From positions 1 to 9,397 of the forward strand of contig JAQUJJ010000139.1 of assembly GCA_028681035.1 (NCBI GenBank): 9,397 bases of DNA, given 5' to 3'. Source of the stretch: Candidatus Cloacimonadota bacterium (GTDB lineage: Bacteria; Cloacimonadota; Cloacimonadia; Cloacimonadales; Cloacimonadaceae). The position numbers and the translations under genes are program-made. Shown here in pieces: positions 1 through 4,999 of this stretch. Positions within the stretch are counted from its first letter, which is position 1, and the number at the start of each line of letters is the position of its first letter. A model generated the notes under the pieces. The model was given only the letters and a program-made list of their open reading frames with translations. It did not search any database and was not told where the DNA came from.

Positions 1-326
1 ATGAGACCATCTTTCTGCCGGCTGTGGATGAGCCCAGGGAGGACTTTCTGGCTTTGCAAGATCTGGCTGAGTTCTATGCACAAAATGTTCCGCGGGATTA
101 TCGGCCAGGTACTTATTCGCTGCATAAGAATGTCAGCTCCAAGGTGGGCAATGCCCGAAACTCCTTCTATCACAGCCTGGATGTACCGGCGATCTTGATT
201 GAGATCGGTGGGGTGAATAGGGAGGGGAAGAGTATTATCCATCCTTCTAATAAGATGGTTAAGCGGATTGTCAGCAGGCATGAGAAGGCTTTGTTGAAGG
301 TGATGGAGAGGATGCGGGAGATTTAG
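1..326 (+). CDS. C-terminal part of a probable M14-like zinc carboxypeptidase (5' end outside window)
   Basis: The open frame runs in from the left edge (codon phase starting at base 3) and stops at TAG 324-326, giving about 107 residues. The clearest landmark is the strand 'VPAILIEIGG', with a glutamate encoded at 201-203. In M14 metallopeptidases and related succinylglutamate desuccinylase-type enzymes, a catalytic Glu sits in a similar 'xTxELG' strand near the C-terminus. About 60 residues before it is a helix of the type 'DEPREDFLALQDLAEFYAQ', which fits the segment after the third zinc ligand in that fold. A basic amphipathic helix ends the protein. The zinc-binding HxxE motif and the substrate-binding Arg would lie upstream of the window, so metal binding is inferred. 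An N-acetylmuramoyl-L-alanine amidase is the main alternative, since it also has a 'VPxxLxExG' strand; the usual amidase 'GFxSN' continuation is absent here. Confidence 0.6.
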   Translation, partial: ETIFLPAVDEPREDFLALQDLAEFYAQNVPRDYRPGTYSLHKNVSSKVGNARNSFYHSLDVPAILIEIGGVNREGKSIIHPSNKMVKRIVSRHEKALLKVMERMREI

Positions 327-353
327 AGTTGTTTCATTCATTTCAATATATTT

Positions 354-382
354 ACGGTTAAACGGCCTAGCATACCGTTTTT
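354..382 (+). terminator. Candidate intrinsic terminator after the peptidase gene
   Basis: AAACGG (360-365) can pair with CCGTTT (375-380) across a 9-nt loop, and T378-382 forms a short T run. An alternative stem uses ACGGT (354-358) and ACCGT (374-378). The hairpin is short and the T run overlaps the stem, so it would be a weak terminator. Its position 28-56 bases after the stop codon, just before a new promoter, is appropriate. Confidence 0.35.
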
Positions 383-411
383 CGTCTTTACTCGTATTGG
401 TAAGATAATTC

Positions 412-441
412 TTGACAAGATATCGGGACTTTAATTATTAT
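412..441 (+). promoter_or_regulatory. Sigma70-type promoter for the PH-SHOCT gene
   Basis: A perfect -35 hexamer TTGACA (412-417) is followed after 18 bases by TATTAT (436-441), a one-mismatch -10. Transcription would start near 448-450 and leave an untranslated leader of about 175 nt before the ATG at 624. A second possible -10 (TATAAT, 541-546) lies further down but lacks a good -35. Confidence 0.55.
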
Positions 442-623
442 GAGATCTGTCACTTGTATTATTTGTATTTGGCTTTAAGTGTATGATGTGATAGGCGAGG
501 ATCTGTTAATGGGTCTTCAAAGAACGTGAAGAATAATGTTTATAATTTGCCCAGAGTTTTGGAACTCAACAAAAATAAAGCAAAATTAGATTTCATTATT
601 TCAGAACAAAGGAGCAGGATGAA
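442..623 (+). promoter_or_regulatory. Long structured 5' leader of the PH-SHOCT gene
   Basis: This gene-free stretch between the predicted promoter and the ATG at 624 holds two small hairpins. The first (497-518) is the stem of the repeated leader element described separately. The second pairs GAGTT (554-558) with AACTC (563-567) around a TTGG loop. The ribosome binding site AAAGGAG (608-614) lies 9 bases before the start. A minimal reading frame ATG-AAA-TGA (619-627) overlaps the start codon in another frame. No known riboswitch class is recognised. Regulation through this leader is an inference from its length and the repeat. Confidence 0.4.
487..549 (+). repeat. Leader repeat element, copy 1 (hairpin at 497-518)
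   Basis: This segment resembles 1357-1419. The best-conserved core is GGCGAGGATCT (494-504), then a variable 8-nt loop, then GGTCTTC (512-518), followed by a similar AT-rich tail. GAGGATC (497-503) pairs with GGTCTTC (512-518) over 7 positions including two G-T wobbles. Both copies keep the stem unchanged while the loop differs: TGTTAATG here, TACTAATT in copy 2. Confidence 0.6.
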
Positions 624-1205
624 ATGAGTAGTGCATCGAGTTCAGCATACACCAGGAATGTCCCGAAGAAGCACTTGGATACAATAATGTCTGAGATACT
701 CACAGGCGAAGAGGAATTGTTAGTTGCTGTAAGCGGGAGAGTTAAAGAGCAGTCCACAAAAACAAAAGGTCGCTTTGGTTTTTTTGATTTGGATTCTGAT
801 AAGGGCGGAAGTGTCTTAGCTAATTACATCATCGTTACAAGTACGAGGGTGATTTTTTGGGCGCGAGGAGTTTTAAATTCTTCCATTGATTCTTTTGATT
901 ATGCAGATATCAGCAGCGTCGAGCAACAGAAAGGTATTATATTTGGTGCTTTAGTGCTTAATATCCATGGGAAAAAAGAGAATTTCGCTGAAATGAATAA
1001 AGAGGATGCTGAGAATATCAGGATGATAATCGAGCGTAAGATTAGGGAAAGTAGAACCGCAATTCATTCACCTGCAAATATAGTGAATCAAGTACAAACA
1101 GATCCATTGGCTCAAATAGAAAAGCTAGGTAGCTTGCTGGAGAAGGGCTTAATAACCAGGGATGAGTTTGAGAAACAAAAAACCATATTACTTGGTAAAT
1201 TATGA
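624..1205 (+). CDS. Bacterial PH-like domain plus SHOCT domain protein
   Basis: The product has 193 residues, starts at ATG 624 behind AAAGGAG, and has no signal peptide or membrane helix, so it is probably cytoplasmic or peripheral to the membrane. Residues about 30-138 form an alternating beta pattern ('YIIVTSTRVIFWARG', 'SFDYADISSVEQQKGIIFGALVLNIHG') closed by a helix, which is the layout of bacterial pleckstrin-homology-like domains. Residues 160-193 ('DPLAQIEKLGSLLEKGLITRDEFEKQKTILLGKL' region: hydrophobic helix, K-G-L-I-T, D-E-F-E-x-K-K/Q) match the SHOCT (short C-terminal) domain. PH-SHOCT pairings are common in bacteria, and they are thought to act as membrane or protein-association modules; their exact role is unknown. 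Its stop TGA overlaps the ATG of a broken downstream frame, which suggests former translational coupling. Confidence 0.8.
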   Translation: MSSASSSAYTRNVPKKHLDTIMSEILTGEEELLVAVSGRVKEQSTKTKGRFGFFDLDSDKGGSVLANYIIVTSTRVIFWARGVLNSSIDSFDYADISSVEQQKGIIFGALVLNIHGKKENFAEMNKEDAENIRMIIERKIRESRTAIHSPANIVNQVQTDPLAQIEKLGSLLEKGLITRDEFEKQKTILLGKL

Positions 1206-1379
1206 AAGATAATTACAAGCGCAGTACTTCTGCTTTTCGTTGCACCTTGACTTGGCGAATCTTAAGGTAAACGAGATGAGCAGTGGCTTTATGATTACAG
1301 TTCTGACAAGCTCGTTAAAACCGGGTATCAGAATAAGTTTTTGGAACAAGATATTTTGTGTTTGGCGAGGATCTACTAA
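1202..1379 (+). pseudogene. Decayed small exported-protein gene overlapping the end of the PH-SHOCT gene
   Basis: An ATG at 1202-1204 overlaps the preceding stop (ATGA). Its own frame stops after 22 codons. Shifting by one base gives a signal-peptide-like string ('KIITSAVLLLFVAP', codons from 1206). That frame is interrupted by TGA 1248-1250 and TAA 1263-1265, then stays open from 1266 ('GKRDEQWLYDYSSDKLVKTG...') to TAA 1377-1379. A start with AT-overlap coupling, a hydrophobic leader and protein-like downstream sequence suggest a gene broken by one frameshift and two nonsense changes. The string from 1206 is also exactly in frame with the 624-1205 gene, so an alternative is a lost hydrophobic tail of that protein. 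The frame's end runs into leader repeat copy 2. Confidence 0.4.
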
Positions 1380-1419
1380 TTGGTCTTCAGAGAAGTGGAT
1401 AAAAAATGATTAGAAATTA
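1357..1419 (+). repeat. Leader repeat element, copy 2 (hairpin at 1367-1388)
   Basis: This is the second copy of the 487-549 element. The core GGCGAGGATCT (1364-1374) is identical to copy 1, the loop is TACTAATT, and the second arm is GGTCTTC (1382-1388). A tail of the form GTGRAKAA then ATG, W, TTA follows in both copies. Here the element ends 36 bases before the ATG of the next gene, against 75 bases in copy 1. Confidence 0.6.
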
Positions 1420-1440
1420 CACTAATCTGTTATTATAGTT
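1408..1440 (+). promoter_or_regulatory. Inverted repeat and AT-rich box before the 1455 gene
   Basis: GATTAG (1408-1413) and CTAATC (1422-1427) form a perfect 6-bp inverted repeat with an 8-nt spacer. TATTAT (1431-1436), a possible -10 hexamer, follows directly. No good -35 is visible 16-18 bases upstream, so a promoter here would need an activator, or the inverted repeat may be an RNA hairpin. This is a positional suggestion only. Confidence 0.25.
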
Positions 1441-1454
1441 AAACAGGAGAAAAA

Positions 1455-2285
1455 ATGACTGAACGAAAAGTACCAGTTCTGCTTTGGGTAGGTATACTAC
1501 TTGCGCCTTATATTTTTGCATGGTTTTTGTTGAAACCAGATTACAGTAAAAAGGCAAAGGTTGTATCTTTTGCCTGGATGATTATAGTTTTATTTATGTT
1601 TTTCGGAAGAGAATGTTCTGGCTCAGGAAGTAGGTCTACCAAAGATGAAATTGCAAACCTTACAGAAGAATCTGCTGTAAGGGAAACTTCAGATGCTCCC
1701 GAGCAGGTTGTTGATGCTCTTCCCACAAAATCAACAAACTGGGAAGACTATATGCCTGCCAAGGAAAAGCAATTTGTTGAGCTACTTCAAAAGGGTTGGG
1801 GAAAAAATGAATATGACCTCACAGAAGCAGAAAAATATGAGTTCGTTAGTGGACGTAAAAAAGGACTGAATAGCCTATTTGGTGGCAACTATGCTTTCAA
1901 TAACTGGCTTGGAGCTGTAGTACGCGTTGACTACAAAATTGATAATGATGAACTTGCCATTGCTATTGATCTTGTGGAAAATCCAGGTTATGATGAAGGA
2001 ATAAGGTTTTATACAGGCGTATCCCAAAACCGCAACAACAGGATTGGGACAACACTGAAACAAAGCTCACCATACTTTAAAAAAGCTTTAGAGTTAGAAT
2101 CTGGAGACATTGTGAAGTGCTCTGGAACATTCTACAATACTGATCCGATGCCTTTGTCAAAAAATTGGAAGATTGAAAACCCTTTAGGTGAATTCGGTTC
2201 TATTAGTCTGCTATCTAAGTTTTCGAAAATCGAGAAGTTCGACATTGACAAAGAACCAGAGCCGCCTAATGCAAAAAATGACTAA
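1455..2285 (+). CDS. Two-helix inner-membrane protein with a soluble, possibly OB-like, C-terminal domain
   Basis: The product has 276 residues and starts at ATG 1455 behind AGGAGA (1445-1450). Two membrane helices sit at the N-terminus (about residues 6-26 and 35-51), separated by a short 'KPDYSKKAK' loop. This 'PYIFAWFLLKxxYSKKAKVxSFxW' layout is a common N-terminal module on many uncharacterised bacterial membrane proteins. A Ser/Glu/Thr-rich linker (about 52-95) leads to a globular domain. There, 'NNWLGAVVRVDYKIDNDELAIAIDL' and, later, 'LESGDIVKCSGTFYN' resemble the strands of OB-like (tRNA_anti-like) domains found in secreted or membrane-tethered bacterial proteins. The fold assignment is a pattern-level inference. 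No catalytic motif is seen. The C-terminus is acidic and proline-rich ('KEPEPPN'). It shares its leader element with the unrelated 624 gene. Confidence 0.7.
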   Translation: MTERKVPVLLWVGILLAPYIFAWFLLKPDYSKKAKVVSFAWMIIVLFMFFGRECSGSGSRSTKDEIANLTEESAVRETSDAPEQVVDALPTKSTNWEDYMPAKEKQFVELLQKGWGKNEYDLTEAEKYEFVSGRKKGLNSLFGGNYAFNNWLGAVVRVDYKIDNDELAIAIDLVENPGYDEGIRFYTGVSQNRNNRIGTTLKQSSPYFKKALELESGDIVKCSGTFYNTDPMPLSKNWKIENPLGEFGSISLLSKFSKIEKFDIDKEPEPPNAKND

Positions 2286-2295
2286 TGGCAAGATA

Positions 2296-2430
2296 ATGAA
2301 GAAAACATTGATTGGTCTGATTGTGATTGCGTTGTTGTCTGCTTTGTGATGTAAGATAAAAATGGAAACAACCAGATCTCAAGTAATAATGGATTATACT
2401 TCTAACTCCTTGAAAGAAACTGAGTTGTAG
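2296..2430 (+). pseudogene. Signal-peptide/lipoprotein-like frame cut by an early stop
   Basis: Ten bases after the preceding stop, ATG 2296 opens 'MKKTLIGLIVIALLSAL', a textbook signal peptide, then TGA 2347-2349. The very next codon is Cys (2350-2352), so before the stop arose this could have been a lipobox-type site. The frame stays open to TAG 2428-2430 and includes 'IMDYTSNSLKETEL'. No strong ribosome binding site is visible. It is either a broken small lipoprotein gene or, less likely, a 17-residue hydrophobic peptide. Its layout parallels the broken frame at 1202-1379: leader, stop at codon 16-18, and a D-Y-[ST]-S motif at codon 31-33. Confidence 0.4.
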
Positions 2431-2554
2431 TATTGGCAGCAAGGGGGTAACATATCAAAGAGATTAATATGTGCCTGAATTGCTTCGTCCACAGAAGGAC
2501 AATAGATGGAACGCATAACCAGATTAATGAGATTTGCAACAAATGGAGGATTGA
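2431..2554 (+). other. Remainder of gap before the exported-protein operon
   Basis: No promoter with both hexamers is visible. A 29-codon frame (ATG 2469 to TGA 2556-2558) carries a 'CLNC' pair and ends in an ATGA overlap with the ATG at 2555. It has only a weak AAGAGA upstream and is not counted as a gene. Another frame reads a protein-like 'YVPELLRPQKDNRWNA', which may be leftover coding sequence of the broken gene upstream. Confidence 0.25.
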
Positions 2555-3175
2555 ATGAATAGAGTAGTCTTTGCTGTGATTATTTGTTTTGCAATGGGCG
2601 TGTTAAATGCTCAAACGCAGGACAATGATACTAATCAGCTGTCTAGCATCATCATCAGAGTTAATGGATCTGAAGTCGGTAATTTCAAACTACAAAATGC
2701 GGAGACCAATATTGGAATCCGTATAAATGATTTATCAAGGCAGCTTGTCAGGCCCGGAGCCTATACATTGTCTTATGAACAATGGGGTTTCCATAAGCAC
2801 AAAAGCAGCTTTGACATTGGCATGAATGAAGAAAAAAGGATTGAATTTCAGCCTGTTCCAATAAATCCTAAAGTCTTAAAAAAATACAACAACTCATCAA
2901 AACTGAGTACCATTAGCTTGATTACATCAGCTGCAGCTCTTGGTTGCGCCGGGCTGTGCAAGGTAATGGGAGACAGTGAATATGACAAATATAGCAATTC
3001 CACAGATGCAGATGAGATAACAGATTATAGAAGCAGCAGTGAAATATATCAGATTGCCTTCTTGTCTTCGTCTTCGCTTTTCCTGGGTTCTGCTGCTACC
3101 TGGGTATTAGCCCGATTTAATAAAAAAGCGGCTAAAACAAGAATTATTTATGAAATGAATCAACAAGAACCATGA
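2555..3175 (+). CDS. Exported PEGA-like domain protein with two membrane helices
   Basis: The product has 206 residues and starts at ATG 2555, 5 bases after GGAGG (2545-2549). Residues 1-19 are a signal peptide (cleavage after 'VLNA'). Residues about 29-98 are beta-rich. They end in 'LVRPGAYTLSYEQWGFHKHKSSFDIGMNEEKRIEF', which resembles a PEGA-type domain: the P-G-x-Y turn, aromatic strand and hydrophobic closing strand are visible, while the namesake PEGA motif is degenerate. Two hydrophobic segments follow (about 118-138 and 166-186), separated by a polar, Ser/Asp/Tyr-rich stretch. The N-terminal domain therefore probably faces the periplasm with a hairpin anchor behind it. PEGA proteins are generally linked to surface and envelope structures, but no enzymatic role is known. 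The next gene starts 13 bases after the stop, so the two are almost certainly co-transcribed. Confidence 0.7.
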   Translation: MNRVVFAVIICFAMGVLNAQTQDNDTNQLSSIIIRVNGSEVGNFKLQNAETNIGIRINDLSRQLVRPGAYTLSYEQWGFHKHKSSFDIGMNEEKRIEFQPVPINPKVLKKYNNSSKLSTISLITSAAALGCAGLCKVMGDSEYDKYSNSTDADEITDYRSSSEIYQIAFLSSSSLFLGSAATWVLARFNKKAAKTRIIYEMNQQEP

Positions 3176-3188
3176 AAAAGGAGGAATT

Positions 3189-4946
3189 ATGAAAAAACTT
3201 ATATATTTTCTTATTCTTATTATGCTATTCTTGACGTCATGCTACAAGTATGATAACCCGTTTGATGCTCAATATCAGGATGATAATAAGATAGTTAGAA
3301 CTCCTGCATTTTCGCTTGTTGGAGGTGAATATACTTCTTATCAGGTAGTAACAATCACTTGTACAACCGATGATGCAAGTATCTATTATACTACAAATGG
3401 GACAGATCCCACAGAATCTTCAACACGCTATTCTTCAGCAATTTCCATAAAAAGTACGACAACCCTGAAGGCCAAGGCGTTTAAAGCGGGATACAAGCCA
3501 AGCTCTACTTTATCCGCTGCATACACGCTCGACTTACCCATCGCTGCATCTCCCACGTTTTCTGTGGCGGCAGGCACATATACTACTGTTCAAATCGTAA
3601 GTATTTCTTGTGCCACCGGTGGAGCAAGTATCCATTATACTACAAATGGAATAGACCCGACAGAGTCGTCGGCATTATATACTGCACCGATAAGTATTTC
3701 ATTTACAACAACACTAAAGGCTAAGGCTTTCATTGCAAACTATAATTCCAGCTCGATAGCCACCGCTACCTACACTTTAAACTTTCCTACTGTAGCGACA
3801 CCAACCCTCAGTCCTGCGGCAGGCACATATACTACTGTTCAAACTGTGAGTATTTCTTGCGCTACCAATGGAACCAGTATCCGCTACACTACTAATGGTG
3901 CTGATCCGACAGAATCGTCTAGCGCATATTCATCTCCGATAAGTGTTCTAAGTACAACAACCTTAAAGGTTAAAGCGTTTAAGGCTAACTATAATCCCAG
4001 CTCAACAGTCACCGCTATTTATACTATAAACTTACCCACGATAGCGACACCAACATTCAGTCCTGCGGCAGGCACCTATACTACTGTTCAAACTGTAAGT
4101 ATCTCTTGTGCAACGAGCGGAGCCAGTATCCGCTACACAACAAATGGGACTGATCCGACGGAATCGTCAAGTCAATATTCATCTCCGATAAGTGTTCAAA
4201 GCACAACAACCTTGAAAGTTAAAGCATTCAAGGCTAACTACAATCCCAGTTCCATAGTTACGGCTACATATACGATAAATCTGCCCACAGTGGCAACACC
4301 TTCAATTTCGCTTGCAAGTGGAACGTATACAGGTGGCCAAACCACCAGTATCAGCTGTTCAACCAGTGGAGCAAGTATCCGGTATACTACAAATGGTGCA
4401 GATCCTACAGAATCGTCTACATTGTACACCTCACCAGTAAGTATTCCAATCACAACTACATTGAAGGCAAGGGCTTTCAAACTGAATTATAATCCGAGTG
4501 CAACAGCATCAGCTAGTTACACAATTATACCGGCCCCAATATGGGTCGATCATTTTAATGATTTATCTGCCTGGTCGAATACTAGTAGCAGCAGTGAGGC
4601 CTGGTATATTTCTTCCGGTACTGCGTATATAGATGCGCACGAAGGGACTTTTGCTATGTCTCAGTGTAGTGGAAATGGATATGGTGACAAACTGTCCAGA
4701 ACCTTCAATTTTACTACTGGTGTTACCCTGAAAATCTGGCTGAGTAGGTACGCTAGCGGGAGTATTACTGTTTATGTTAAGGTAGATGGCGTAACACTAA
4801 TCGAATATGCTACTAGTTCTGCTTATCCCTCCTCATGGGTTCAAAGACAGTGCAATATACCCAGCGGGACCCATACTGTTTCGATAGAAACAAATTACAA
4901 TGGATCTGCTGGCATCGATGAACTTGAAATATACGCCAATAATTAG
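3189..4946 (+). CDS. Lipoprotein with five chitobiase/hexosaminidase-C-type repeats and a beta-rich C-terminal domain
   Basis: The product has 585 residues and starts at ATG 3189, 4 bases after GGAGG (3180-3184). Residues 1-17 are a lipoprotein signal peptide with lipobox 'LTSC', giving acylated Cys18. The residue after it is Tyr, so there is no Asp+2-type retention signal and an outer-membrane location is plausible. A 'YDNPFDAQYQDD' linker follows. Residues 38-452 consist of five repeats of exactly 83 residues, each with a 'TPxFSxxxGTYT' start, a cysteine strand, 'ASIxYTTNGxDPTESS', a strand ending 'TTTLKxKAFKxxYxPSS' and 'YTI'. This is the pattern of the CHB_HEX_C_1 family found on glycosidases and secreted adhesin-like proteins. 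Residues about 448-585 ('IWVDHFNDLSAWSN' to the end) look like a jelly-roll, carbohydrate- or surface-binding domain. No catalytic domain is present, so it is probably a surface stalk or adhesin. Confidence 0.8.
   Translation: MKKLIYFLILIMLFLTSCYKYDNPFDAQYQDDNKIVRTPAFSLVGGEYTSYQVVTITCTTDDASIYYTTNGTDPTESSTRYSSAISIKSTTTLKAKAFKAGYKPSSTLSAAYTLDLPIAASPTFSVAAGTYTTVQIVSISCATGGASIHYTTNGIDPTESSALYTAPISISFTTTLKAKAFIANYNSSSIATATYTLNFPTVATPTLSPAAGTYTTVQTVSISCATNGTSIRYTTNGADPTESSSAYSSPISVLSTTTLKVKAFKANYNPSSTVTAIYTINLPTIATPTFSPAAGTYTTVQTVSISCATSGASIRYTTNGTDPTESSSQYSSPISVQSTTTLKVKAFKANYNPSSIVTATYTINLPTVATPSISLASGTYTGGQTTSISCSTSGASIRYTTNGADPTESSTLYTSPVSIPITTTLKARAFKLNYNPSATASASYTIIPAPIWVDHFNDLSAWSNTSSSSEAWYISSGTAYIDAHEGTFAMSQCSGNGYGDKLSRTFNFTTGVTLKIWLSRYASGSITVYVKVDGVTLIEYATSSAYPSSWVQRQCNIPSGTHTVSIETNYNGSAGIDELEIYANN
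3300..4544 (+). repeat. Five in-phase 249-nt tandem coding repeats
   Basis: The Thr-Pro codon pair that opens each unit (Ser-Pro in unit 2) recurs at residues 38, 121, 204, 287 and 370 of the lipoprotein, exactly 83 codons apart each time with no indel. Units 3 and 4 agree at 74 of 83 residues by my count and share long identical DNA stretches. Unit 1 is the most diverged. The pattern indicates recent duplication or gene conversion among the central units, with selection holding unit length. Confidence 0.9.
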
Positions 4947-4954
4947 GTGAAACT

Positions 4955-4999
4955 ATGAAACTGAATTTATTTGTAAATCGCATGGAGGATTTATGTTAA
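4955..4999 (+). CDS. Possible 14-codon coupling peptide overlapping the start of the solenoid gene
   Basis: ATG 4955 lies 5 bases after AGGTG (4945-4949), opens a 14-residue frame and ends at TAA 4997-4999, seven bases inside the 4993 gene in another frame. The frame spans the GGAGG of the larger gene, so ribosomes translating it would cross that site. It could couple translation of the lipoprotein and solenoid genes. It is equally possible that it occurs by chance. Confidence 0.2.
   Translation: MKLNLFVNRMEDLC

Noticed and set aside
1..198. 65-codon frame at the left edge
   Set aside because: It overlaps the peptidase frame in another phase, has unusual Met/Trp/Cys content and shows no homology pattern.
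487..549. Integron attC site, suggested by the hairpin with a GTTAA-like loop
   Set aside because: No paired RYYYAAC/GTTRRRY core sites bracket the genes and no integrase is visible. The element lies in leaders rather than after each gene.
1203..2349. TGA recoded as Gly or Trp, because several broken frames stop at TGA
   Set aside because: Intact genes at 624 and 2555 end properly at TGA with a complete domain or protein, and the remnants also contain TAA and TAG stops, so decay explains them better.
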